Origin: Allacma fusca
Taxonomy: Eukaryota; Arthropoda; Collembola; Symphypleona; Sminthuridae
Reading direction: 5' to 3'
NCBI GenBank assembly: GCA_947179485.1
Contig: OX359245.1
Span: 74,077,067-74,141,066 of the forward strand
Length of the DNA stretch: 64,000 bases
A program made the translations under genes and the position numbers. Below the pieces are notes generated by a model that was given only the letters and a program-made list of their open reading frames with translations, did not search any database and was not told where the DNA came from. Positions 10,891 through 23,112 of this stretch are shown here, one piece after another. Position 1 is the stretch's first letter; every line of letters starts with the position of its first letter.

Positions 10891-11940
10891 TTCTCTGCAA
10901 CGCCCAGAGGTCACCAACTGGAACCAAACTTGGCAGACGACTTACTGGTACAACATGCGAAAGATCTATTCCGGGCCGATTTCATTAATGTTAGGGGCGG
11001 GAAACCGGTATAGATGCGCTGTTTGTATACAATGTCACTGATGCTTCACAAGGTCACTAACTGGAACAGGCAGCTCATCTGGGCTTAAACCGAATCTTCT
11101 AGCATATTTGCTGGAAATTAGAATGATGTTTAGGCAATAACACCGGTATGTGTGTGATATTGCCCTCGGAGGTCACATCTGGGTCATCGTGTTACCAAAT
11201 GGAACCAATCTTGACAGGAAATTTATCTGGACTTGAACTAAACGTTCTAGCCTATTTGCTGGTAACTCGAATAATTTTTAGAAACCGAATCCGGTATGGA
11301 TAAGGTATTGACCTCGCAGGTCACATCTGGGTCATCGTGGCACCAAATGGAACCAAACTTGCCAGGAAACGTATCTGGGCTTAAACTAAAAGTTCCAGTC
11401 TATTTTCGGGCAATTCAAATGATTTGTAGACACTAAATCCGGTACGGATAAGGTATTGACTTCGGAGGTCACAGCTTGGTCATCGTGTCACTAAATGGAA
11501 CCAAACTTGACAAGCAGCTTATGTGGGCTTAAACTAAAAGTTCTAGTCTCTTTGCAGGCAATTCGAATGATTTTAAGGCACCAAATCCGGTATGGACAAG
11601 ATATTGGCCTCGGAGGTCACAGCTTGGTCATCGTGTCACTAAATGGAACCAAACTTGACAACCAGCTTATGTGGGCTTAAACTAAAAGTTCTAGTCTATT
11701 TGCGGGCAATTCGATAGATTTTAAGGCACCAAATCTGGTATGGACAAGATATTGACCTCGGAGGTCACAGCTTGGTCATCGTGTCACAAACTGGAACCAA
11801 ACTCGGCACACGTTGAATATATGTCTAATGAAAGCCCTAGTTCTAATCTGGGACAGTTTAATCAGCGTTTAGAATATGAAACCGGTATCGACGTTCTTTG
11901 ACGTCTTGAGGTCAGTATCTTGGAAAGTTGAGGTCATATC
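10890..11940. repeat. 148-bp tandem repeat array, right (about 7 units, inverted)
   Basis: The landmark CCGGTATGG (reverse complement of the left array's landmark) falls at about 11005, 11143, 11291, 11439, 11587, 11735 and 11882, with a period of 148 in the middle units. Units share AAACTAAAAGTTCTAGTCT and GGTCATCGTGTCAC. Orientation is opposite to the 5.7-6.2 kb array, so the arrays form a large inverted repeat around the transposon. Outer units are more diverged, inner ones nearly identical. Confidence 0.85.
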
Positions 11941-12235
11941 TGGCTGAAATTTTTTTTACACGTTATTTAATTTTTATTCTTGCCATTTTTGAAGTTCTAA
12001 ATGTTCTAATCGCTAATTTTCACGGTTTGAAATTTTTGGGACCCCTTGAGCCCCCCCTCATTTTTCGGTAACTTTAACCCGGGATATCTCCGAATCCTGC
12101 ATTACGATTTCTTGGGGCCAATTATCAAAAATGATCTACTCTTCAAGGTGCACCCTCCAGTAATTTTCTTATCGAGATCAAACAGGGGGCATATTCTCTT
12201 AAGGATTGTGCGGTGTCCTTCCCTGCTGAAACATT

Positions 12236-13660
12236 GTTTTCTCCCTGGGCATATGATCTATTGCTGTAATGATTGATCAAGAAATTGTATTTAAAATCCT
12301 ACTATTTTTTACTAAGAACAGTCCGGTAAAACCTGACACTTTGGAACAATGCTTAACCAGAGTGGAGCACGTTAAGAATTCTGTGGAATGAATAATATAA
12401 AATGTGCACATGTGACAAGGTGAACAAGAAACCAAAATGTTTTCAAGTCAAAATTCTCAAAAACTTACAAAAGAGGTTTAGTTTCCAGTAAGTCGAATTT
12501 TTTTGCAATCACTATCACTAAGGTAACGCTCTTGAACTATACATTTGTCAGTTTCCAAGGGTGAGATCACGGACTCTGTATGTCTGAGAGACACTAAAAT
12601 ATTACTGCAGTTAAATAGAACTTAAAACGGTTTAGCCTGGAAATTATAAAACTATATATTTTCATGGACAGTTGGGATTTGTGTCTGTGACAGAGTCGGA
12701 AGCCCAATGGAAACAAGCCGTTGGATGTGAAGTTGATTCATCTTATAAGGACACACCTAAAGAGTCCTTTAAATCGGGGATTTTTATTATAGGAATATTA
12801 TTATAGGATTAATTATAGGAATGACGATCTCCCTTCATATGAGCATATATACGGTTGTTAAACTTTCCAGCTTTTGACGGCAATGTCATCTATAGAGAGC
12901 ATGCCCTGTAATTTGAAACATACAATTAGCTTTTATCATCATCGTGAATGAGATGATCAGGAGATGTCAAACCTTCGATGGAAGTCCATCCGTTGAAAGT
13001 ATTATTTTGCAATTATTGGTTTTACTGGCAATTAACTTACCATTTGAACTACAGCGTCCTTGAATACACGTGAACTCTAAAAAACACTATTGTTTTGTGA
13101 ACATGTGCGGGTTTCACTGTTAAGAATTCACTCTGCACTAGGCGGATCTCCAAAGAATTTTCCAACAAACGAGGGATTCGGGTAATCTGCTTTGCTAGGA
13201 AGAAAATGCCTTAGAAACCTTTGATATACATTTATAAAATCAATGATTCAGATTGCATAAAGAAATCAATTGGGGAGGGGAACATGAATGCAGTTGTAAA
13301 TTCTTAATTGAAATACTATAGTTTAAACCTGATAACAAGTTTATAATAAAACTTTGAAATGGACCGTTCTCTTCTCCATAACGAGTGCTAATTGTCCCTT
13401 TGATATACAGTATTAGGAAGGAAACTTGAGTTTACTAGCATTGGATTCAGATGGATATTTGTGTCGAACAAAAAAACATCAAATTTGTGATAATTGTTGG
13501 AGTTGCAGGAATTCTTTTGGATGGGAATCGTGGTGGGATCAGCCCAATTTTATTGTAGCCTTGAAAATCTCTAAAGAAAGTGAATCGATAGAAACTGTCA
13601 TTATATTGCTCGATTTTGATGACGCACTTTGTCTTGAGTAGGAAATTTATTATTATTAAG
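12236..13660. repeat. Segment duplicated at 43.08-44.21 kb
   Basis: Ordered matches to 43,080-44,210: TATTGCTGTAATGAT with CTCCCTG just upstream, TTTTCAAGTCAAAA...TCTCAAAAACTT, ACTAAAATATTACTGCAGTT, AGGAAGAAAATGCC and GGACCGTTCTCTTCTCCATA. No convincing gene; the ORF at 13,426-13,641 is not conserved in frame in the second copy. Confidence 0.7.
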
Positions 13661-13769
13661 TTTATTTACTGAATTTATGTAAATAGTTGTAGCTCTTTTT
13701 GTGGAATAATTTTCGACTTCAGAGAATTTTTTCACACGTCAGAATATCAGAGATTCAATGGCATAACTT

Positions 13770-13945
13770 TGCTATGCCATTCTGTTAGCAATGGGAGGAC
13801 CATCAAATAAGTCCTTGAATATTTTCCCATTGAGAACATCCCATGTTGACACTTGGGCCAAAATATTCCCAAATAATTTCTCCAATCTTCATGAAGTAAA
13901 TGCTTGGAAAATGTCACTCTCAAATTTGTGAATAAAGATAACAGC
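13770..13945 (+). pseudogene. Relic of the endonuclease-like exon of the secreted modular gene family
   Basis: A conceptual frame around 13,792-13,940 reads GGPSNKSLNIFP followed by a Trp and an AWKMSLKF-like stretch. It closely parallels the end of the exon at 41,255-41,994 (GGPSNKSFNVFP and KWKMSFKF). Flanking exon sequence is missing, so this is a decayed fragment. Confidence 0.65.
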
Positions 13946-14374
13946 AGAAGCAGACCAACGTTTATTTACTACTACTTTACTAACTTTTACTTTTACACTG
14001 TATCCGTACATTTATTGTGGACAATTTCTAAACAATTAGGTATAAATTTAATCTTGTAAAGTTACTGTTACGAGAAGGAAACTGCAGATCTACAAGCAAA
14101 GACTCATACAATTATTGATTAATAGCTTTACCACGTAAAATTATTCTTTTGTCGTAATAAGCGTTTATAATATTTGGACAAAGTTATAATTATTAAACAA
14201 CTCTAATAATATTTATTTATAAGGAGACTTGGAAAAATAATTTAGCAGTGGGGCATTGCCTGAAGACACAAATTTTAAAACGGTAAAGTGGTCCTGCATG
14301 CTAATAAAAATTTACTTCGCAGTATTTTCTGGCTTATCATGTGCTTTTGGTATTTTCACGATAGAGAAATTACT

Positions 14375-14680
14375 ACTTCTAATAAAATCTTGAAATGGAC
14401 CGTTCGCATCCCCAAATCAAGTGATAATTTCACCTTTCGTATATCTGAAAAGAAACGAAAGTTTAATAAGATTGGCTTCTGATGAATATTTGTGTCGGTG
14501 TCGACTAAAGCAACGAACTGGAAATTCGGGACAATTCTTGAGCTACTCGCTTTTTTGGATGAAAAAAGTTGGATCAGCCCGATTTTATATTTGCCCATAA
14601 AGCCTCCAACAAATCTGAACGCATAGAAACTATGTGTGCATCGAAACTGTGCAATATTTTGGGGTCAGATAAAAATATTA
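14375..14680. repeat. Dispersed module copy 2 (about 300 bp)
   Basis: Related to 13,355-13,660, 16,300-16,590 and 43,935-44,205. All begin near AAAT..CTTGAAATGGACCGTTC, pass through GATATTTGTGTCG and end near a GATCAGCCC..ATTTTAT block and GCATAGAAACTG. Its function is unknown, and no reading frame is shared by all copies. Confidence 0.6.
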
Positions 14681-14689
14681 ATTAAACGT

Positions 14690-16288
14690 TATTCCTTTAA
14701 TAATTTATGTCGAAGTTCTTCTCACAATGCATTCAAACTTTTCCGAAAAGGGAACATCAAATATCCCCCAAGATATAGGCAAAACTTTCCTTACACCCTT
14801 TACTAAGCGTTTTACAAAGAATTTCATGTTGTAATCTAAAATTGTACATAAATACATTCCCTAAAATTTAACTGGAATATTTACTCCCAATACATAAACG
14901 TAAAGTTATATTTTCCCACGGTGGCCCAAATTTGATTTCCATAATTCGACCTCACATTTGACTCCCAAGGGTATTCCAAAAATTCACCCACAGAACCCCC
15001 TTCATTACAGTTGAATAATGTAAGCCGTTCCTAAATTCTCTACTTTTTTGAAAAATTTAAACGACGTTCTGGAAACCAAAATTATCATATTAAATTTTAT
15101 TGAAATATTTAAATTTCTGCTATGGAATCAATATCAGATACCGTGACCGAAAGCAATCGTGGGAATCGAAATCGGTATCGGAATCGGAATTATATTCGAA
15201 AATTATTGGAGGATTTTAATTCATATTGGAATTCCAAATAATTCCCAGAATGTTTTTTAATTCAAAATCGCATTCAAAAATTTTTTTGGAATCGGAATTG
15301 GTATTCAAATATTTTTTACTAAAATCCTATTAAAATAAAGTATTGTTTTCAATGGTATATTTCATCAAGTGTACATACTTGAATATAAATTGATGTTAAT
15401 CAAAGAGCATTGGCGAACGTTTTCTTCATCCGAAATAAACATGCATTCTACGTAAAATAGGGTCGAGTTGTTAGCACTTGTCAGAGGCTTTTAACGGTTG
15501 TGCTCAAAACTATTGTTTGTCCTACAAGTTAATTACTCAAGTAATTTAAATCATTGATACAAAAATTTTATAGGCTACTAAAATGGGCCAAAAGAAAATA
15601 TTAGTAATGTTGGAGTTCAAATATAGGTTGAACGTGTTTTTTCAGCTCTTAATTTTATATTTAATGACCTGCGGGGGAAACTAGCTTCCCAAAAGATTGA
15701 TGATATCATGTTTTTAAGGTTGAAAATTTTCCGTAATAATTAAATTCTTTGTATTTTCAGTATACTAGGAGTATTCAGATAAATATTCAAATTGGAATTC
15801 ATAATGAACGAATACTCGAGGATATTTAAATCCGTAGATGGCTGACGAAGTAGAGCAAGAATGTCGAGCAAAGGAGCAGACAATGCCAGAGGATGTGCCC
15901 GAAAAGGACGAAAATGGCAGATCAATGCGAGACAATGACCCTGGAACGGACTCAGGGAGACGCGAACGATTTGAGAAAAGAGAAAAGAGAGTTGGTTCGA
16001 AGCCTGAAGGAAAAGAGACTACACGATACTTGTTCCGAATCCGGAAGAAATCATTGAAGTGAAATCAAAGAAAATTATTGTATTTCTTTCTAAGTTTAAA
16101 TTGTAAAATTAATTATTATTACTATCACGATCGGTGGTTAAAGTCGTCAAATTAAATAACGATATTATAAAATAATAAATAATAATATTAAATATTACAG
16201 TTCTAAACAAATGAGTAATGATTACTCACAGAAAAACACAACCACACGTTAAAAAACACATACAAATCGCTGGTTAAACACTATTGTT
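14690..16288. other. Non-coding stretch with GGAATCGG-rich DNA
   Basis: AT-rich. About 15,140-15,310 is low-complexity, built from variants of GGAATC/ATTCCAA. A 74-codon charged ORF at 15,838-16,062 lacks family signals and I do not support it as a gene. Confidence 0.4.
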
Positions 16289-16299
16289 TCAACCTAACA

Positions 16300-16590
16300 C
16301 GCTTCTAACAAAATCTTGAAATGAACCGTTCTCTTCTCCAAATCGAGTGCAAATTTCCCCCTTCATATATCTGGAAAGAAACAAATTTTTAATGATATTT
16401 GCTTTCGATTGATATTTGTTTCGACGTCCACCAAAGGCACGAACATGAAATTTGGGATAATTGATGCCACCCGCTTTTTTTGGGAAGGTCCCCATTTTAT
16501 TTTTGACCTTAAAACCTCCAACAAAAATGAATGCATGGAAACTGTGTGTTCACCGAAACAGAAATATTTTTGGGTGAAAATAAAATATTT
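16300..16590. repeat. Dispersed module copy 3
   Basis: Third copy of the 300-bp module (AAATCTTGAAATGAACCGTTC at the start, a GCATGGAAACTG block near the end). It runs directly into the 20-bp minisatellite, as copy 4 at 44.2 kb does. Confidence 0.6.
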
Positions 16591-17015
16591 AGGATCAGGG
16601 TAAAATATTTGGTGTCAGGGTACAATATTTGGGGCCGGTGTAAAATATTTTTACGCCATAATAAAATATTTGAGTTCAGGGTAAAAATTTTGGGACCAGG
16701 TTAAAACATTTTGTCTCGGAGTAAAATAATTTGGGGCCAGAGTAAAATATTTGGCGTCTGGACAAATTATTTTTGAGGTCAGGATAAAACAATTTTTTGG
16801 TTAGGGTAAACAATTTGCGGTCAGGGTAAAATATTTGTGGCCAGGGTAAAACCTTTTGTATTAGTGTAAAATATTTTAGGTCTACGTAAATTATTTTGGG
16901 GTCTCGGTGAAATATTTTTAGGCTAGAGTAAAACATTTGAGGATAGGATAAAACATTTTAACCCCAGTGTAAGATATTTTGGGGCCACTGTAACGTATTT
17001 GGAGCCATTTTAAAA
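16560..17015. repeat. Degenerate ~20-bp minisatellite (GGTCAGGGTAAAATATTTGG)
   Basis: More than 20 diverged units of about 20 bp built on GGTAAAATATTTGG. Related arrays lie at 29,265-29,455 and 44,292-44,500. The 86-codon minus-strand ORF inside is translated repeat. Confidence 0.85.
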
Positions 17016-17019
17016 TATT

Positions 17020-17700
17020 CTGGTTCAAACTGGGAATCATTCCCGAATCTTCTATTTTTATTTGTTTCCTGATTATGATCGGGTTTCTTTATGATTTCCT
17101 TTTAATAAAATGAAATTAGTCTTCGGATTAATTCAATAACATCATCCAACAATTTTATTCACATTGTTTATTACAGTACGATCATTCATAGTTTACATTT
17201 ACTCAATTCCACTCTTTCATAATTTGGGAATTGTAAGTAAGAAATTTAGAAGTTTAATCTTGAAAGAAATGATCACAAGCTAAGCTTATAGATATATTAT
17301 CACCCTTGTGACCAACGTCATTATTGCATTTAATACACGTTTCTCTTTCAAAGAAAATTAAACATCCGACACTAAGCCTTCGTTAATTTTCAACACAATA
17401 CGCGTCCAATTCCAGTGAACCGTACACATGGAATGCCCCAAAATTTATCCATAATTAACATACTATACATACATACATAGATAGTATACTTATTTCTGGC
17501 TTGATTGCAGTTATTTACCGCAAGGATTGCCATACAAAAATATTACTGGCAATGTCAGTTCATGCAATTGAGGGAAATACGGCATCAAATAGGAAACCTT
17601 GAATTGCCTGGACTTAGTCGTTACTTTACACTTGCATTTTTTATTTGGAATAACCCATAACTATAATAATTATACAACATTGAAAGGGTCCGAATAAATA
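17020..17700. other. Non-coding stretch
   Basis: AT-rich DNA; no gene, repeat or site that I can support. Confidence 0.4.
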
Positions 17701-17945
17701 GTTTCACCACGGCTATTATCCACGTTTTTATTAATGGAACATGGGAAAATAAGGCATTTGGGAATAAAACGCTGCGGGGAAAAAAAGCCAGTAAAAATAT
17801 GGCCTGGGAAAATAAGGCCAGGAAAAATCTGTTCTGGGGAAATAAGGCCATTGAAAATATGATTTGTAGAAAAGAAATCAGTAAAAATATGGCCTTCACA
17901 AAAGAAACCAGTGAATATATGGTCTGAGAAAAATTCCATCAGATT
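17700..17945. repeat. Degenerate minisatellite with AAATAAGGCC/AAATATGGCC units
   Basis: Units of roughly 30 bp (GGGAAAATAAGGCC, GTAAAAATATGGCC). It is the reverse complement of the array at 27,010-27,225, where units read GGCCATATTTT and GGCCTTATTTCC. Confidence 0.75.
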
Positions 17946-19730
17946 TTCTTTCCCTCGTCATAAACCACGTTTGGGTATTACGAATGTACACAATAATTTT
18001 CTCTCCCGGGGGCATTGTATAGGCAATGTTAAAAGCTTCAGACTTTTCAAAGTATGTCCCATCCCCATTGCTGAAAACTTTGGAAAAAGATTTAAAGAAA
18101 TTCAGACCCATTCGTTCACCCTCAAGTAAAATTCGGAACAAGTACTTTGCGCTGTTATTATAGATGCTTTGGTTATTGTATGTACAAATTATATTAATTT
18201 CAAGTTCCGATTTCGGGATGTATGTGAGAACTGCTACCGAGTTTTGAAAAACTACATTTGGTTTCTATTCATAAGAGGCTAATTTCAAAGTGACATGAAT
18301 ATGTATTAATTATACTAATCGAAATATTATTGCTTTTTAAAAATAACCATTTACAAAATTTTTTTTATTTAATTGCAAAAAATGGTTGAGTTAATTTTAG
18401 ATTCTAAAAAATGTTAAACAATTATACAATGGAAACATTCAATACAGGAACTTGCCACAATTCCTCCACGTAATTACCTATGGTTAAAAAATTATGTAAC
18501 AGTAATTACTTGTATATATAAATAAATTAGTTTTCATGCCTACGGGTGGCGCCATATTGTTATCCGGTAACCAAATATTTGTTACCCGGTATGCATTTTG
18601 CCCATCACCTTCATTTAATCATTTTCTTGGGCGATATGTATTCTGCCCATCACTTACAGTCAGAGATGGGTTTCCCACGCTGTTGAGAGTAGAAGCGGAG
18701 GAAAAATAGAGTACAAGTCGTATACTTATATACGTTTAGCTCTTACTAACCAACATGATGGCGAATCGTATCCACAATTTGAATGCATAGTTTTTGGAAA
18801 ATTTTTAATAATATTTTGCCTAAAGTCAATGTTTTTTAAAAAGCCAATTTCTGGGAACGCATAGTCATAACATGAAACAAAAAGGATTATAAGAAGTATT
18901 TGCATTTTAGATTCCTTTTTAAATTCCTAAAAACAATTTATAAAATTTTTCCTAGTCTTTTGAAAAAGGCAAGGATGGAAGGATTATCATTTTTAGGATT
19001 TACAAAATCTTAAACCAAAGTTGGGGTTAATATATCAAAATTGTGACAAGGTTCAAATGTTGCAAAGCCAATTGTCAGGAATTCTAGATTTTTGTCAACG
19101 TTAATAATTGCGAGTGGTTATTAATGAAATTTGTTGAAAATAAAATACTATTATTATTTGTGTACATTCAAACTAATTTTGGTGCATTTTTACAGTGCTA
19201 AAAATGACCATTTTGTTCGTTTTTTTCAATTTTGCTACTGAAGCGGGATTAAATGATTTCAAAATTACTATTGCTTTTTAGAGTATTCGGTTATTATATC
19301 CAGCACATTTTCTTATAAGTTCCAAAGACTGAATCGCTGTCATGTCAGTTCTAATTAGAAATAATTTTAGCAGTAGCAGTTGGTAGCAAAAAAGGCCAGT
19401 GAAAGTAGAATAGAGATTAACTAGCGGCAGATCTTTTGGTAAATAGTGTTAGAGGAAGATAGCGCACAAGACAAATTATATAGAAACAGTGGTGGCAACA
19501 TTGTGAATTTGAACAGATTAGTAGTGTAGAGGAGAGTACAGTCGATTTATTTGAGAACATGGGATAGAGTAATGGAGCGTGGAATGGAACGCCCATCACT
19601 GGTTACAGTTAAACGTTGAAGAATAAGTCGCATTTTAGATTGGTTTGGAGTTTCACAAATGCGTCAGTTCTACATTTGTGGATATTCTCATGGAGAGAGC
19701 TGACAATGCTAGATTTTTGTTTAGTAATTA
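17946..19730. other. Non-coding stretch upstream of the pogo transposase
   Basis: AT-rich. ATGCATTTTGCCCATCAC at about 18,590 and a GCCCATCAC motif at 18,648 recur as short diverged repeats. No gene is supported. The left TIR of the pogo-type element should lie here but I could not identify it. Confidence 0.4.
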
Positions 19731-19867
19731 GATGCCTAATTATCGTTCATCAAGCCGTGTACAATGGGTAAATACCTATAATTTTTCTTTTTTCTTTGTT
19801 AAATCTTTTCCGGTTTAAACAATAATAGAATTGTTCACAAACATTTTGAGTCTACCATATTTTTCAG

Positions 19868-22800
19868 TCAGAAATTATGTACGGCGAGCCCCTCCGGTTT
19901 CAGGAGACGTCATAAAAAATGCCATCGCTCACTACAGATCACAGGTAGTCCCAAATCAGCGGGAAACCTGTGCTGCATTTGGATTAACCAGATCGGTTTT
20001 CCAAAAATATTTAAAGCGAAATCTAGAAGATATTCCAGAAGAGTGCTCACAGGGAAGAATTGGTGTGTTTTCCAGAGCAATGGAGGCACAGATTATTTGC
20101 TATGTACATTTGCTTGCAAAGAAGTAAGTAGTTAAGTCACATATTAGCATTGCTATATTATTTAATTATTTATAAATAATCATTAATTATTGATCAGTCA
20201 TCATTTCAAATCATTATAGGTCCTAAAATACTTTATATTTTTTTGCTCTGATTCTGAAGGTTTTATGCCATTACTAGACAGGCCTTAGGTGAACTGGCAT
20301 ACCAACTCGCAGAACAAAATGAAATCCCACATCGATTTAAGCAGGGGAGTGCTGGAGAAGATTGGGTGACATCGTTCTTGGAAAGGCATTCAGATGTTCT
20401 TTCTTTGCGAACTGGAACTCCGCTTAGCCTGGTGAGAGTTACAGCGTTTAAAAAACAACCAGTGTATCGCTTTTTCGATTTGTTGGAGGACCTTATAACA
20501 TCTAAAGGTTTTAATCAGCACTCCATTTTCAATATGGATGAAACTGGAGTGTCAATAGTACCGGTAAATTTACAAAATTACTTTCACTTTTTCACACTTT
20601 TTTCACAAATTAATTTATTAAATTATTAGATATTTATAACCGGTCTGTTACGGAAGTGCTTTATTAGATAATTTTTATATAAAATATTCTGCGAACTTAC
20701 TTACCTACTCATTATTTTTGAATCTAGAATCGACGTCGAAAGGTTATTGGGAGGAGAGGCGTAAGGTCTGTACAGGTTATGGTTTCAGCGGAACGAGGCC
20801 AGCTTTGTACAATGATCTGTTGTTTTAGCGCCAGCGGGGTTTATGTTCCCCCAATGTTTTTATTTCCAATTTGTGCAAAGGATGTCTCTATGGATCATGC
20901 TCCTGATAATTCTATTTTTGGAAGGACAAGTAAAGGGTGGACATCATCTGAAATGTTTGTCAAATGGCTGCGACATTTCAGAAATTATGCCACCGCAACC
21001 CCAGACATACCTGTCCTGTTAATCGTGGACAATCACTCAACGCATATCAGTTATAAAGCAGTAATGTACTGCCGTCGTCATCATATCGAACTTTTAACGC
21101 TACCTCCACACTCCACTCACAAGCTTCAGCCGCTTGACGTAAGTTTTTTCAGCCCATTAAAAGACAAATACTCTTATTATATGGGAAAGTGGCTTGCTGA
21201 AAGACCGGGTCAGAAAGCCCAATTAGCGGACATACCAGCCATATTCAAACCAGCTTACAATGACGCTGCCAAACCCGAAACAGCCATTAGTGGTTTTAGA
21301 AAGACCGGCATATGGCAATTTCATCCGGTGCTAAGAGTGTGGGGGCCCAATCGACATATATTTGACGAAGACTTTAGTGATAGCGAATCTGAACAAAATC
21401 AAAATGGGTCCGATGATGATGAATATTTACCACCTCGTTGGCCAAGGAATTCTCCAAGGGACCAGACCCTTGGATTTGAATCAGGCCTGCCTAGTGGACC
21501 TCCAAGGGACCAGCCACTTGAATTTGAATCAGGCCTGCCAAGTGGACCTCCAAGGGACCAGCCACTAGGATTTGAATCAGGCCTACCTAGTGGACCTCCA
21601 AGGGACCAGCCACTTGGATTTGAATCCGGCCTGCCTAGTGGACCTCCAAGGGACCAGCCACTTGAATTTGAATCAGGCCTGCCAAGTGGACCTCCAAGGG
21701 ACCAGCCACTAGGATTTGAATCAGGCCTGCCAAGTGGACCTCCAAGGGACCAGCCACTTGGATTTGAATCAGGCCTACCTAGTGGACCTCCAAGGGACCA
21801 GCCACTTGGATTTGAATCAGGCCTACCTAGTGGACCTCCAAGGGACCAGCCACTTGGATTTGAACCAGGCCTGCCTAGTGGACCTCGAAGGGACCAGTCA
21901 GGATCTCATTTAGTTATCCTAAGTGGATCTACAGCGGACCAGTCTCTACAAGCTTTACCAAGGTTTTCTTCAAAAGGTTTGCCAGTAAAATAATTACTTA
22001 ATACTAAGATACGTAAATACAAATAGCTTTGATTAAATAAGAGTACCAAAATATTAGGCAAGAATAACTAATTAAAATATTTATGCAACTAGGTTCTCCT
22101 TATCCACGTAAACAGCTACCTCCACTTATTTCAATAGAGAGTTTTAAATCTAAACGTAGAATTCCCGAGCTTGTTTCCATTTATGAAAATACGAGCCATG
22201 GGTTCATGGATTGTTCGGATCAGCCACGTGGATCTGAGTCAGGGCGGCCAAGTGGGCTTCCAAGGGACCAGCCACTTGGATTTGAATCAGGCCTGCCAAG
22301 TGGACCTCCAAGGGACCAGCCACTTGGATTTGAATCAGGCCTGCCTAGTGGACCTCCAAGGGACCAGCCACTTGGATTTGAATCAGGCCTGCCAAGTGGA
22401 CCTCCAAGGGACCAGCCACTTGGATTTGAATCAGGCCTGCCAAGTGGACCTCCAAGGGACCAGCCACTTGGATTTGAATCAGGCCTGTCTAGTGGCCCTC
22501 CAACAGTGTCATCAGAAAGTGAGGCTGATGACTATATCAGCAAACCCAAGTGTTTAAAGAAAAGACGGTACATAGCTCGAACCTCCGAGTCACAAGGATA
22601 TGAGGATTCGTCTTCAGATGAAGACACGGAAATGCCTATACAGATTATTTCTGGTGCTGAGGAAACTGTTCGTGATCAAGGAATGGAAGTAGTTGTGCCT
22701 GTAAATAAGCCTCCGAAATCTTCTCAGGTTTGTTTAGTGCAGTATTGTTAGATATTTTTCAAGTATGAGTTCATAAATTAATATTGTAGTTTAACTAAAA

Positions 22801-23112
22801 TAGTTTAACACAGTTTAGGTAATTATACATTTTTAACTTATATTTACTTTAAAGGTCTTTAAAGTGGGCCCAAATGCCTTGGAAACAAGTTTCATATTTC
22901 CATGTAGCTCAGCCCAAGCTAAACCCACAAGAAAGCCCCGACAAAAGCAACAATCAGAGCTTATTACTTCCGACGAAAATTTGGGGAAATTGTCAAAGAG
23001 GGAAAGCAAGAAAAAATCAAAGTCTAGCGGAACTTCATCAGAAGAACGACGCGAAACAAGAAGCTCTTCACATGCTGCGAAACTACAGCTTAGAAGCGGA
23101 AAAAATGTTTGA
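19868..23112 (+). CDS. Pogo/Tigger-type DDE_1 transposase, five visible exons
   Basis: Exons at 19,868-20,123, 20,260-20,563, 20,728-21,976, 22,093-22,727 and 22,855-23,112 join in frame with GT-AG introns. Exon 1 has a helix-turn-helix (psq/CENP-B N-type). Exon 2 has the FYAITRQALGELAYQLAE and GEDWVTSFLERH segments of the CENP-B-type DNA-binding half and the first catalytic Asp (NMDETG). Exon 3 holds the rest of the catalytic domain: LLIVDNHSTH (second Asp) and HKLQPLDVSFF (third Asp). The late part of exon 3 and exon 4 each carry 16-residue PPRDQPLGFESGLPSG repeats. The tail is Ser/Lys-rich and ends at TGA 23,112. The first coding exon is not settled: ATG 19,732 is a candidate, but its best donor is in the wrong phase. 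With all catalytic residues intact, this may be active or domesticated. Confidence 0.75.
21450..21900 (+). repeat. 48-bp coding minisatellite, array 1 (10 units)
   Basis: AGGGACCAG occurs every 48 bp from 21,457 to 21,890. Each unit encodes 16 residues (core RDQPLGFESGLPSG). Units differ by a few synonymous and conservative changes (CCTAGT/CCAAGT, CTTGGA/CTAGGA/CTTGAA). The frame is kept throughout. Confidence 0.95.
22205..22505 (+). repeat. 48-bp coding minisatellite, array 2 (5 units plus degenerate edges)
   Basis: The same 48-bp unit as array 1, at 22,264, 22,312, 22,360, 22,408 and 22,456, in the next exon and the same frame. The flanking units (22,216 and about 22,500) are degenerate. 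The intron at 21,977-22,092 therefore separates two parts of one repeat domain. Confidence 0.95.

Noticed and set aside
15838-16062. Charged 74-codon ORF
   Set aside because: Low-complexity acidic/basic composition, no promoter, splice or family evidence.
16560-17015. CRISPR-like array
   Set aside because: The repeats are diverged, abutting and without unique spacers; it is a minisatellite.
21362-22557. Alternative-frame ORFs through the 48-bp repeats (for example 21,362-21,568, 21,716-21,913, 22,171-22,557)
   Set aside because: The 48-bp unit leaves several frames open; only the frame continuous with the transposase exons has flanking domain support.
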